Source: Lewinellaceae bacterium (lineage in GTDB: Bacteria > Bacteroidota > Bacteroidia > Chitinophagales > Saprospiraceae). Taken from it: DNA of 64,000 bases. The stretch is from positions 124,001 through 188,000 of the forward strand of contig JACJYE010000009.1 of assembly GCA_020636255.1 (NCBI GenBank), given 5' to 3'. The notes under the pieces were generated by a model. It saw only the letters and a program-made list of their open reading frames with translations. It made no database searches and was not told the DNA's origin. The position numbers and the translations under genes were made by a program. Positions 17,082 through 25,482 of this stretch are shown here, one piece after another; position 1 is the stretch's first letter, and each line of letters starts with the position of its first letter.

Positions 17082-19385
17082 TTAGGGAATGACTAAGTCA
17101 TTTATTTTTGTATTAGGATTTGATTCTATCAGGCTTCTCAGGGAATTTTGGAAATCAATTAATCTTTCCGAAACGACATTGGGGTCAATCTGCTCAAGCG
17201 GAACTCCATATTCTTGCTCAAGATCATCAATTAAATCTGTCATTTTCTGATTCACCCGCGAATTATAGTTGGGATGGTTGGCATGGATGCCATCAGTTTG
17301 ATAGTCAATCCTGTATTTTTTCGTCGCCATCCCGTTTTTGGGGTGCTGCATGTGGAAAGTTTTTCTCTTTGCGCTGGCAGCATATTGCACTAAATCGTGA
17401 TCCCATAAGGCTTGTGGAATCAGGTGATGCGCTTCATCTAACGGGTTTGTCACCCCCACAATCTGCCGGAAGGTTTTCCCTTGAGGCAATGGAAAGGTGA
17501 TCTTTCCCGCTGAGTTTAGTTTTACCAGGAATTCAACTACTAAATCATCGGCAATTTTTACTGCTATTCTGGCATGTTTGGCGCCGGTAGCTACCCAGCC
17601 TGCAAATGGGATGGCCGCAGCAAAGGTCAAACCGGCATTAACTCCATCTCCCTCAATGAGATATAAGGCGCCATTGATCAAATCGCATGGTTCCCCCGCA
17701 ACCGGCACCAATCCACAAATATCGAAAGCGGTATGGACTATTCCTCTGACCGTCTTCCAATAAGCTTCCAACGCAATACGGGTTTGGCACAACCCATTGC
17801 ATTGCTGCCCGGGATGTTCGTTCTCCCACTCTTCGCGGAGCAGGATACAGTGCATTACATATTGAGCGTATAGATCTGGGTCAAGGAGGAAATGTGCGTT
17901 GATTACGGCATCTCTTTGTGCTTCTGTATATGGCCCTGCCAGTAAGCCATCATTTTCTAATGAAAGTATGGCTTCCACCGCCTGGTAAGAGGCCTCGTCG
18001 AACCCCTTCTCCTCCAGAAAATCGAATACCTCGTTGAGCATATCCGAAAGAGCCGGGCCGTTTTGATTATTCAAAATATAATTTACAATAGCAGGAGTGA
18101 CACGGGGATAAGCCCTTATCCAGGTTTCTTGCTCGTCGGTATACTCTACCCATTGCCCTATCCACCCCTCCAACTCTTCCAGCGCACACGCCTCAAAATC
18201 CCCGCCATAAATACAATCTATGCTGAATATCTCGTGCAGTTGCTGCTCGTTCAGGCTAAGCCCGAAGCCCTGAGACAGGATGTTCAGCGCATTATCCTCG
18301 ATTATGGCCTGCAGGCAGGGATTCATTGACTCGGCGGGGGCGCTCAAAAAGCCATTGAGCTGGTGAAAAAATACGAGAGGGTTGGGGCCTGCTCCTCCGA
18401 ATTGCCCGCTACAATTCTGCTGGATCATGTCCCATGTTTGGGCGCCACTGAATACCAGTCCATAGCGCTCTTTGAATTTGTTGACCGCCTGCGCCATCAG
18501 GTACTCTTCACCGGAAAACTGGCTCAGGCCGAAAAAGTCACCAATGTAATATGGGTTAATGCCGCTATTATTGGCGTTGCCAGGAGGGTTTATGCTGTGG
18601 GTGTTGCCTAAACCAAACCAATCAATACTATTAAATGCTCCTTCCCATGCGTTTCCAAATTCAAAGCACGTGAAATAGGTCATAAATAATTGAATTGAGG
18701 AGATTGCAGCTGCAATTGGAGTGCCAGATGAGCTCCCCCCGCCAAAAGAAAAAGGCACCGTCTCCCCAGGATAGCAATCGTAGTCTCGTTCGTCTAAAAG
18801 TTCGCTATCCCGAATTTGATGGGTGATTGACCCCAATTCGGCCCTTACAGAATAATCAATCACTCCATCCCAGGTGAATTGGAAAATGTATCCGGTAAAA
18901 CTATTGGGATAGGCGCCTGCATTATCGCTAATATAACTGTCATCGGCCCAGATTAACATGAGCCGGGAACTCAGGCTCCCCCACTCATCAAAGAATATGA
19001 AATAAGCTTCTTTGCCTAAGGCCAATTGGGAAGTGGCCGGCGCTTTGACGGGTACAATCAACACGTCCACGCTCCCGGCATACAGTACGGTATCGGCAAA
19101 GCCCCACAGCAATTCGGCATTCGCCATGGCATGTCGCACAGTATCGCTGCCTTCAGTATAAGTGCCGCCGGCCACTTCGGCTTGTTTTTCTTCAAAATAC
19201 TGCTTTACTTCCTCATTCGTAAAATGCCAGTCGCCGCTGGAGGGGTCGCGGTAAGCGGCTTGTGATGAAGTGCCGCCCTCATCGGGGAAAGATACCGATA
19301 CTATATTGTCCTTCTTGCAAGAACCAAAAATCAAAGCCATGAACAGCCCCAGCAGGGCCGCCTTCAACAGGTTTCCTGAGATCAT
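17082..19385 (-). CDS. Lipoprotein polymorphic toxin 3 with C-terminal AHH nuclease
   Basis: 767 aa from the ATG at 19383-19385, which matches the start of toxin 1 (MISGNLLKAALL). Residues 1-25 are a lipoprotein signal ending FGSCKKD. Residues ~30-397 are the trunk shared with toxin 2, then comes a region ending in a pre-toxin segment at ~550-600 (FDICGLVPVAGEPCDLINGA). The tip from ~640 is an AHH domain: DEAHHLIPQALWDHDL, FHMQHPKNGMA, HANHPNYNSRV. It keeps the AHH and the later H..Y pattern but differs from the tips of toxin 1 and the orphan. The candidate antidote is 16310. Outer-membrane anchoring and contact delivery are inferred. Confidence 0.8.
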   Translation of the reverse strand: MISGNLLKAALLGLFMALIFGSCKKDNIVSVSFPDEGGTSSQAAYRDPSSGDWHFTNEEVKQYFEEKQAEVAGGTYTEGSDTVRHAMANAELLWGFADTVLYAGSVDVLIVPVKAPATSQLALGKEAYFIFFDEWGSLSSRLMLIWADDSYISDNAGAYPNSFTGYIFQFTWDGVIDYSVRAELGSITHQIRDSELLDERDYDCYPGETVPFSFGGGSSSGTPIAAAISSIQLFMTYFTCFEFGNAWEGAFNSIDWFGLGNTHSINPPGNANNSGINPYYIGDFFGLSQFSGEEYLMAQAVNKFKERYGLVFSGAQTWDMIQQNCSGQFGGAGPNPLVFFHQLNGFLSAPAESMNPCLQAIIEDNALNILSQGFGLSLNEQQLHEIFSIDCIYGGDFEACALEELEGWIGQWVEYTDEQETWIRAYPRVTPAIVNYILNNQNGPALSDMLNEVFDFLEEKGFDEASYQAVEAILSLENDGLLAGPYTEAQRDAVINAHFLLDPDLYAQYVMHCILLREEWENEHPGQQCNGLCQTRIALEAYWKTVRGIVHTAFDICGLVPVAGEPCDLINGALYLIEGDGVNAGLTFAAAIPFAGWVATGAKHARIAVKIADDLVVEFLVKLNSAGKITFPLPQGKTFRQIVGVTNPLDEAHHLIPQALWDHDLVQYAASAKRKTFHMQHPKNGMATKKYRIDYQTDGIHANHPNYNSRVNQKMTDLIDDLEQEYGVPLEQIDPNVVSERLIDFQNSLRSLIESNPNTKINDLVIP

Positions 19386-19734
19386 TACCCATAAGTTTTT
19401 TGGTGAACAATACAATACTACCCTGCCTCCGGGCCATTACCGGAAGCGGGCTTTGGGATGCTCAAAAAATCAATGTGCCGGTTTTCAGCGAGCAGGCGCA
19501 GGGCGCGAGCCGCCGAGATGGCCACAGCGCAAACCTGATCGCCGAAATGCATAGCGATAACTGATCTTTTGACCCCTACCTTAGTGTTTGCAATTGTCCA
19601 TAGTTATCTGACAGAAAGGGAACGAGAGCGCTATTTCTCATTTTTTCTGACGCGCCCTGCAATGATAAGAAAGCTTTTTTTGCAAGGTGTACACGGGTTT
19701 TAACATCGAAACATCCTATGTTTCCAAACAAGCG
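19386..19734. promoter_or_regulatory. Promoter region of unit 3, ATPase missing
   Basis: Paralogous to the two other divergent gaps up to about 19706. It contains a decayed foldback copy (about 19452-19580) and the near-palindrome AGAGCGCTAT at 19625-19634. The similarity ends abruptly just before where the ATPase promoter and gene should be, and the next thing is the stop of the unrelated barrel gene. This marks the right edge of the island. Confidence 0.55.
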
Positions 19735-20364
19735 CTAAAACATATACACCCCCCTCACCGTCACATTCCTGCCGATGAACTTGCCCGATTCCCCCCCAAC
19801 AGGCGTGGGGGTAGACGTATCGCCGATGCGCAGGTTGTTGAGCCATTTGGACCAGTAGATGTTGATGCCGAAGTTGTCCGAAACGAAGATCGTGCCGCCG
19901 AGCACGATGGAAAAGAGGTTTTCCCGGAGCGGGATCTGTTCGGTGGCGTCCTCGCCGGTATAGTCTATGACCTCGTAGTTGATGAGGCGCCCATAGGAGA
20001 CGCCGGCGGTGGCCTGTATCTTCCAGTCCTGGAAATGCACCAGCACCGGGGCTTCCACGAAGTTGAGCCGGATCTTGTCGTACTGGGAGGCGGGGTTGTC
20101 GAGGCGGCCCCGGCTGGCGCCCTGCTGGCTGAAGAGCAGTTCCAGGCCGATGCGCCAGCGCTCGTTCAGCACGGCGTTGACCCGCCCGCCGGCATTGACG
20201 CCTATTTTGTGGAAACCGTGCAGCAGGTCGCCGTCCACCTGCGACATGTTGAAGCCGGCCACCAGCCCGCCTTCGAAACGGCGCTGTGGCCCGTCGGATT
20301 GAGCGGAAAGAGAGAGGGCGGAAAGCAGAAAGAGGGTAACGAGTAATAGCTGATCTTTTTTCAT
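19735..20364 (-). CDS. Outer-membrane beta-barrel protein (PorT/OMP_b-brl_2 type)
   Basis: 209 aa from the ATG at 20362-20364; the longer frame to 20421 would place 19 charged residues before the signal peptide. Residues 1-22 are a Sec signal (LLLVTLFLLSALSLSAQ). The mature part has alternating strands such as FEGGLVAGFNMSQVDGD, which is the typical first strand of OMP_b-brl_2 barrels, and a late RNVTVRGVYMF with a terminal phenylalanine. The function is not known. It is divergent from the 20498 gene across a short promoter region and borders the right edge of the toxin island. Confidence 0.8.
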   Translation of the reverse strand: MKKDQLLLVTLFLLSALSLSAQSDGPQRRFEGGLVAGFNMSQVDGDLLHGFHKIGVNAGGRVNAVLNERWRIGLELLFSQQGASRGRLDNPASQYDKIRLNFVEAPVLVHFQDWKIQATAGVSYGRLINYEVIDYTGEDATEQIPLRENLFSIVLGGTIFVSDNFGINIYWSKWLNNLRIGDTSTPTPVGGESGKFIGRNVTVRGVYMF

Positions 20365-20438
20365 AGCATTAATTTCTTTCGGGTAAAGATAAGCATCCGC
20401 CCTCAGCTTTGCCAGTGCCATGCTGTCGCTTTTCCGCC

Positions 20439-20469
20439 TTGCTATTCCCCGGGCCAGGTGCTATCTTTG
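20439..20469 (+). promoter_or_regulatory. Bacteroidota-type promoter of the 20498 gene
   Basis: TTG at 20439-20441, a 20-nt spacer, then TATCTTTG at 20462-20469: a close match to the -33 TTTG / -7 TAnnTTTG pattern. It lies 28 bp before the ATG. Confidence 0.65.
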
Positions 20470-20497
20470 CCGGTGCCGGCCATAATACGCTGATGAT

Positions 20498-20797
20498 ATG
20501 TTCAAATACACCAAACACAGCCTGAAAAAACTGGAAGCCCTGCTGGAGGAGCTGGAGTACGCCGTGCGCTACGAAAAGGGCAATTTCAATTCCGGTTACT
20601 GCATCGTAGAAGACCGCAAGGTTGCCGTCATCAACAAGTTTTACGATACGGAAGGGCGTATCAACTGCCTGCTCGAGATACTGGGCAGTATCGAGGTGGC
20701 CGAAGAACGGCTCAGCGAGGTTTCGGCCAGGTTTTATAAAAAGATCAACTCGCTGGCAGATGATGACGGGGAGGAGGAAGAAGAGGAGGAACGCTAG
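20498..20797 (+). CDS. Conserved small protein of unknown function
   Basis: 99 aa. It begins MFKYTKHSLKKLEALLEEL, has an invariant-looking core (YEKGNFNSGYCIVEDRKVAVINKF) and ends in a run of Asp/Glu. I know this pattern as a widespread conserved hypothetical in Bacteroidota that tends to sit beside a metallo-hydrolase gene, as it does here (20882). No function is established that I can name. It has no signal peptide or membrane segment, so it is cytoplasmic. A good promoter lies just upstream, and the next gene starts 84 bp behind, probably in the same transcript. Confidence 0.7.
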   Translation: MFKYTKHSLKKLEALLEELEYAVRYEKGNFNSGYCIVEDRKVAVINKFYDTEGRINCLLEILGSIEVAEERLSEVSARFYKKINSLADDDGEEEEEEER

Positions 20798-20881
20798 ACT
20801 ATGAAACCTGCAACTTTGAACAACCCGTCAAAGCCCTGACACCATAACACAAACCATAACACCATCGAACTCGAGGTCACC

Positions 20882-21658
20882 TTGCTTGGAACCGGGACTT
20901 CGCAGGGCGTGCCGGTCATCGGCTGCGATTGCGAGGTATGCACTTCTACCGACCCCCGTGATCAGCGCTTGCGTACGGCGGCGCTGGTGCGCTTTGCCGG
21001 GCGGGCCATTGCCATCGACTGCGGGCCGGACTTCCGGCAGCAGATGCTGTGCGCCGGGGTGAAGTCGCTCGATGCCGTACTGTTGACCCATGAGCACAAC
21101 GACCATATCATCGGGCTGGACGACCTGCGGCCGTTCAATTTCAGGGCCTGGGCCGAAATGCCTGTATACTGCACCGAAAGGGTGTCGGCGGAACTGGGCA
21201 TCCGCTTTTCCTATATTTTCAAGCAGGAAAACCGCTATCCCGGCGCGCCGATGATCCAGCGGCACATCATCACTGCCGGCGCCTCGTTCGAGGTGTTCGG
21301 CCTACCTATCATTCCGGTAGAAGTGTTGCATGGCAGGCTGCCCATACTCGGTTTTCGCATGGGAGATTTTGCCTACCTGACCGATGTGCGGTCCATCGAG
21401 GAGCAAGAATTGAAAAAAGTGCTCGGGCTGCGCCATCTGGTGCTTAACGCGCTGCACCACAAAGAGCACCATTCTCACCTCAACCTGGAGCAGGCGCTGG
21501 CCCTCATCAGGCGCATCGGGCCGGAACACGCCTACCTCACGCATGCCAGCCACAGCATGGGCCTGTACGAGGACGTTCAGCGGGAGCTGCCGCCCAATGT
21601 CACGCTGGGATACGATGGGCTCACCTTCAGGGCTTCGAGCCCGGGCCGCCCCTATTGA
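20882..21658 (+). CDS. MBL-fold metallo-hydrolase (PhnP/RNase Z-like)
   Basis: 258 aa. LGTGTSQGVPVIGCDCEVC is the typical first strand with two cysteines, and THEHNDHIIGLDD is the HxHxDH metal-binding motif. Later histidines occur in VLHGRLPILGFR and NALHHKEHHSHL. Members act on phosphodiesters (cyclic phosphates or RNA-like substrates). The start is odd: the frame has no ATG or GTG after the in-frame stop at 20837. TTG at 20882 would remove the usual leading beta-strand, while the codons from 20864 (ATC) encode IELEVTLL, which fits the family. Translation may begin at that ATC or at the TTG. Confidence 0.82.
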   Translation: MLGTGTSQGVPVIGCDCEVCTSTDPRDQRLRTAALVRFAGRAIAIDCGPDFRQQMLCAGVKSLDAVLLTHEHNDHIIGLDDLRPFNFRAWAEMPVYCTERVSAELGIRFSYIFKQENRYPGAPMIQRHIITAGASFEVFGLPIIPVEVLHGRLPILGFRMGDFAYLTDVRSIEEQELKKVLGLRHLVLNALHHKEHHSHLNLEQALALIRRIGPEHAYLTHASHSMGLYEDVQRELPPNVTLGYDGLTFRASSPGRPY

Positions 21659-21741
21659 CACAAATTCGATTTTCCCGGAAAAATTAGGATAAACGCAGAA
21701 AAAAACCTTTAATTTATACCCCAAACGAAAAGAGAGACACT

Positions 21742-22323
21742 ATGTCAAGGCTCGATTATGTTACCATTGCGATTGTTGCGGTCTGTGTGGCTGCGCTGAT
21801 CTACCTCATCTACATGACCACCAACCTGCTCGGCAACTCCGACGAGCCGGCGGCAACTGAGGAAACCACTACGCCTTACTTCGAGGACACGTCCACTACC
21901 TATAACGACAATTATTACAACGGCCGGGACTCTGCCTATGACGATTCAGGAGCTACAGGGTACAACCAGAACGGCGGCGCTGCTGCTGGTGAAGAACTGG
22001 ACAAAGGCACGACGCCTACCCGTTCGCAATCCGAATTGAACGAGGATCGCCGCGTGGCTGAAGAATACGCTCCGCCCCGGGAAACCACAAGCAGTTCCGG
22101 CGATTATATGGTGCTGGCGGGGACCTTCAGCGTGAAGGCCAATGCTGAGGAAATGGCCGGAAAGTTGCGCGGCATGGGTTTCTCCGATGCCACTACCGAA
22201 CCCTTCGACCGCGGCAAATACTCGGTCGTGCTCGTAGCCCGCTTCAGCTCGATGAGCGAAGCTCAAAGCCTGGTGGGTGAGCTGAAAGGCAAGGGGGTGG
22301 AGGCTTATGTGAAGAAGAAGTAA
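21742..22323 (+). CDS. SPOR-domain membrane protein
   Basis: 193 aa. Residues ~7-30 form one transmembrane helix (TIAIVAVCVAALIYLIYMTT), residues ~32-120 are a Thr/Asn/Tyr/Gly-rich linker, and residues ~125-192 are a SPOR domain (YMVLAGTFSVKANAEEMAGK, then KYSVVLVARFSSMSEAQ). SPOR domains bind denuded peptidoglycan at division sites, so this is a single-pass periplasmic cell-wall-binding protein. Which division or cell-wall partner it serves is not visible. It ends at a shared terminator with the convergent rhodanese gene. Confidence 0.85.
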   Translation: MSRLDYVTIAIVAVCVAALIYLIYMTTNLLGNSDEPAATEETTTPYFEDTSTTYNDNYYNGRDSAYDDSGATGYNQNGGAAAGEELDKGTTPTRSQSELNEDRRVAEEYAPPRETTSSSGDYMVLAGTFSVKANAEEMAGKLRGMGFSDATTEPFDRGKYSVVLVARFSSMSEAQSLVGELKGKGVEAYVKKK

Positions 22324-22335
22324 AGAACAACCCGA

Positions 22336-22397
22336 AACAAAAAAAGCGCCATCCCGCGTGTGGTTTTCCAACAAGGCACGGGATGGCGCTTTTTTTA
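22336..22397. terminator. Bidirectional Rho-independent terminator
   Basis: A 12-bp GC-rich stem (AGCGCCATCCCG with its complement) is flanked by seven A on the left and seven or more T on the right, so it serves both the SPOR gene and the convergent rhodanese gene. Confidence 0.9.
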
Positions 22398-22706
22398 TTC
22401 CGTTTCACCGAAGGTATCGATCCAGTCGAGCATGCCGCCCAGCAGGTTGCGGACTTTGGTAAAGCCCGCGCGCTCCATCAGCTGCTTGGCCACTCCGCTG
22501 CGGTTGCCGGAGCGGCAATAGATCACGATCTCTTCGCCTTTGTGCTGTTCCAATTCCGCCAGATGGCCTGGCAGGGTGGCCAGCGGTATGAGTTTGCCGC
22601 CGACGTTGAACTCCTCGTTCTCGTATGGCTCGCGCACATCGATGAGCACAAAATTTTCACCGCGCTCGAATTTTTCCTTCAATTCCTTTACTCGGATATC
22701 TTCCAT
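22395..22706 (-). CDS. Rhodanese-like sulfurtransferase
   Basis: 103 aa, a single rhodanese domain. LIDVREPYENEEFNVGG is the first conserved part, and IYCRSGNRSGVA holds the catalytic cysteine in a CRSGNRS active loop. The six-residue loop fits sulfur-handling rhodaneses. ATG at 22704-22706 is preferred over the ttg-side extension, since a TACCTTTG promoter box lies at 22723-22730, inside the longer frame. It has no signal peptide. The physiological sulfur donor and acceptor are unknown. Confidence 0.88.
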   Translation of the reverse strand: MEDIRVKELKEKFERGENFVLIDVREPYENEEFNVGGKLIPLATLPGHLAELEQHKGEEIVIYCRSGNRSGVAKQLMERAGFTKVRNLLGGMLDWIDTFGETE

Positions 22707-22722
22707 GGCTTTTGCTTTTTTG

Positions 22723-22730
22723 CAAAGGTA
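22723..22730 (-). promoter_or_regulatory. -7 box of the rhodanese promoter
   Basis: TACCTTTG on the minus strand, 16 bp before the ATG at 22706. It matches the Bacteroidota TAnnTTTG element. No clear -33 element was found. Confidence 0.5.
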
Positions 22731-22760
22731 CAAAACCTGGATAATCCTAGCGGATTAGTA

Positions 22761-22798
22761 GTTATTCGTTATCTGCTGCCGGGCAGATAACGAATAAC
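22761..22798 (-). terminator. Perfect 16-bp hairpin behind the T9SS cargo gene
   Basis: 22761-22776 and 22783-22798 are exact inverted repeats with a 6-nt loop, just behind the stop at 22805. There is no U-run, so it may stabilise the message 3' end rather than terminate it. Confidence 0.45.
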
Positions 22799-22804
22799 AG
22801 CTTC

Positions 22805-25351
22805 CTATCGCGCCACAACAACGCTTTGCTGTATGCTTTGCCCGCTTTTCCGGTTCACTACTTTTAATTCATAGATGCCCGGCCGGTATGTTCCTACGGG
22901 CAGTTCAGCCTGCATCGGGCCCTGGTATACCAGTTGCCCCAAAGCATTAAAGAGGTAGGCCTGGTAGTCGTCATACAGTGCGCCTTCCAGTTGCAGGTAC
23001 AGGGTTTCGCGAACAGGGTTAGGGAAAATCAGCAGTTTGGCTGTAGGGCTGTCCGGATTTTCGACGGCAGTTGGGCCGGGTGTTGTGCTGCCCACCACCG
23101 GCCTGATCATCATTGCGCCTGCCGGGAAGCTTTCCGGGAAAGGCGACCAGCTGGTGCCGTTGTTGTTGAAAAACAGCGCTGTTTTGCCTTCCGGCGAATT
23201 TTTGTCGTACCCCACCGGGATGCAGTCCGTAAAGGTGCAGCTGGAAAGCTGTTCCCAACCCACATAGAAATCGCCGGCGGGCAGGGCCAGGGGGGCCAGC
23301 TCGCCCTGGGCATTTACCAGCGGGTAGGTAGTGAAGCCCTGCAAGGTATCGTAATAGCTATCGGCATAATACGGATGCAGGATGTTCATGCTGAAATCAG
23401 GGGTATTGTCCAGTTCGCCAACCCAGACCTTCAGGTTGAATTCCTGATTGGCCACATTGCTTACCATGTGCGGGAAATGAAATTGCACAGCCCGCAGGGA
23501 ATCCGGCACGGCCGTATTGTACCGCACGGCGATCAGGTCATCTTCCTGGGCGATAACACCGGTCTCTGCGGAGCCGTCGTCATAGGCGAAGTAGTTGTCG
23601 AAAACAGTAGAGCGCTGCGTCCTGTCGTTGCGCTGAACGGCCTCGTACCCAGGGCCTGTCGACTGGCTCCCGTTCTCCAGGGTGTACTCGGTGACGAATT
23701 CAAGCCGGGAGTAGCCGTCGAAAATATCACTCTCCATGGCCGACAGGTAACTGCTGTAGGGGAAGTTGGGGTCGCCTTCGAGCACGTATACCCGGTCCTG
23801 AGGTATCTGGCTTGGAATGTTGCGCTCCTGCCCGTTGAAGAGGGTAGCGTCGAGCACCTCAATGCCCGATGCTTTTTCCGTGACCTGTACCCGCGAAGGG
23901 TCGGCATTCTGGGCCTGGGGCGAGAGGTTGCGTACCCCTACTGTCAGGTAATTGGCCAGTTCCTGTGCCACCCTGCCTTTGAAGTGGCGCCAGGGCAGAC
24001 TGGTATACCGGGCCAGAATGGCGCGGGGCACATAGGTGAAGGCCAGGTCGTTTACGGTCGTGTCGTTGGCAAAACGGCTAAGGTGTACGTAGTCCAGGTT
24101 CCAGATATCGTCAATGCCCTTGCGGTCATTATAACTCGTGAAGCGGAACTGGAAGGCCTTGTGTTTGAAGTCAGGCGATATGCCTGTGCTGAAAAAAGTA
24201 AAACCGGAGGGTTCGTTGCCGCCGGGCCCTACGGCAAGGCCGTCAAAGGACGCTATCTCTTCCCATGTTCCATTGGCCTTCCTGAACTCCAGCTTGATGA
24301 TGTCCTGGGGCTCCGGGTATTCGCCCAGGCCGCGTTGCTGCAGCCAGAAAGACAGATAAAGCGCATCGCCGATGGAGGTGAGGTCGAGATAGGTGGAAGT
24401 CAGGCGGTCGGCAGGGCCGAAGTTGCCGCCGAAGGGCCGGCCGTAGCGGTTGATGCCGTCAAAGGTGGCCACCCCCAGCGTGGGTGGGGCCAGCCCGTAG
24501 TTCGGGTTGACATAGGTGTCGGCATCCAGCCATAGCTGGGGGGCCGTCACCGGCCCGTTGTAGGAAAAATCATCGAGGAACACCGTCTGGCTGCCACCGC
24601 CCAGCTTAAGCGTATCGTGGCTAACGCGGTAGGCGATGTGGAAGGTGTCGCAGATGGCAAAGGTATCGCATAGTACCAGGTAAACGGAATCGACACCGGC
24701 ATAACGGCTGGCCTCGTAATAGAGGTTGCTGTCGACGTCGACATAAGTCGTAAAGTAGATATGCTGGTCGCGCCCTTCATAGGTGTCGGCCGCATCGATG
24801 AATTTATTACAGGCCAGGGGGCCGGGCAGCAGGGATGCCTGCCAGCTGTTGAGCACCCGCTCTTCGGCGTCGAGGCTGATGGCGGGGGGGAAGTAGTTGT
24901 GCCCGGCGCGCCGCCCCACAACGGTAAAGGATTTGCGCCGGCAGCCGAGCGAACGGCATAGCTCCACCGTAAAGGTGTGTTGGGCGCCGATGATGCCTGC
25001 GGATGCCGTCACTACCAGCGAATCGCCGGCGACGGCCGCCGTTCCTATGGGGTTGCCGTCGCAGTTGAGGCAGTTGAGCGTCCCCGGGCCTTCACCGAGG
25101 CCTGAGGTGTCGATCCCTAAGGAGAGGTAGGCCGTCCGGCCTGCATCGAGGTAGTAATGGCCTGCCTTTTCCAGCATGCAATTTTGGGGGCTACGGGTTT
25201 CCGCAGCGTCCCAGCCTTTGGGGCGCAGGCCTTCCGCAGGGGCATAATAGCGCTGCAATACGTCATTGCTCTGCAGCGGCACTTCGATCTGTGCGGCAAG
25301 CGGAGTATAAAGGCCGGCAGCAAGTAATATCAGGTAGAATAGATGCTTCAT
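22805..25351 (-). CDS. Large secreted T9SS cargo protein
   Basis: 848 aa from the ATG at 25349-25351 (MKHLFYLILLAAGLYTPLAAQ, a Sec signal). The body contains beta-rich modules, among them a jellyroll-like part around DDFSYNGPVTAPQLWLDAD and a section with many Asp/Tyr loops typical of surface proteins. The last ~80 residues (LLIFPNPVRETLYLQL, YLFNALGQLVYQGPM, PGIYELKVV) are a type A T9SS sorting domain, which directs export through the outer membrane and attachment to the surface. No catalytic motif was recognised. The role could be adhesion or gliding; this is open. Confidence 0.8.
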   Translation of the reverse strand: MKHLFYLILLAAGLYTPLAAQIEVPLQSNDVLQRYYAPAEGLRPKGWDAAETRSPQNCMLEKAGHYYLDAGRTAYLSLGIDTSGLGEGPGTLNCLNCDGNPIGTAAVAGDSLVVTASAGIIGAQHTFTVELCRSLGCRRKSFTVVGRRAGHNYFPPAISLDAEERVLNSWQASLLPGPLACNKFIDAADTYEGRDQHIYFTTYVDVDSNLYYEASRYAGVDSVYLVLCDTFAICDTFHIAYRVSHDTLKLGGGSQTVFLDDFSYNGPVTAPQLWLDADTYVNPNYGLAPPTLGVATFDGINRYGRPFGGNFGPADRLTSTYLDLTSIGDALYLSFWLQQRGLGEYPEPQDIIKLEFRKANGTWEEIASFDGLAVGPGGNEPSGFTFFSTGISPDFKHKAFQFRFTSYNDRKGIDDIWNLDYVHLSRFANDTTVNDLAFTYVPRAILARYTSLPWRHFKGRVAQELANYLTVGVRNLSPQAQNADPSRVQVTEKASGIEVLDATLFNGQERNIPSQIPQDRVYVLEGDPNFPYSSYLSAMESDIFDGYSRLEFVTEYTLENGSQSTGPGYEAVQRNDRTQRSTVFDNYFAYDDGSAETGVIAQEDDLIAVRYNTAVPDSLRAVQFHFPHMVSNVANQEFNLKVWVGELDNTPDFSMNILHPYYADSYYDTLQGFTTYPLVNAQGELAPLALPAGDFYVGWEQLSSCTFTDCIPVGYDKNSPEGKTALFFNNNGTSWSPFPESFPAGAMMIRPVVGSTTPGPTAVENPDSPTAKLLIFPNPVRETLYLQLEGALYDDYQAYLFNALGQLVYQGPMQAELPVGTYRPGIYELKVVNRKSGQSIQQSVVVAR

Positions 25352-25482
25352 ATAAAAATACAGAGGTTGATAGCTCATGAAAAAACGAAAGGCATTAGCC
25401 ATCGCTATGCCTTCGTTTCAATGAACGAGAAAGTAAAAAAAATGTTGCTCCGTTATCAGGGGGGCATATTCGGTCAAAAAAC

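Noticed and set aside
22934..24535. Long plus-strand frame (533 aa) opposite the T9SS cargo gene
   Set aside because: It is a shadow of the minus-strand gene, whose signal peptide and sorting domain are clear.
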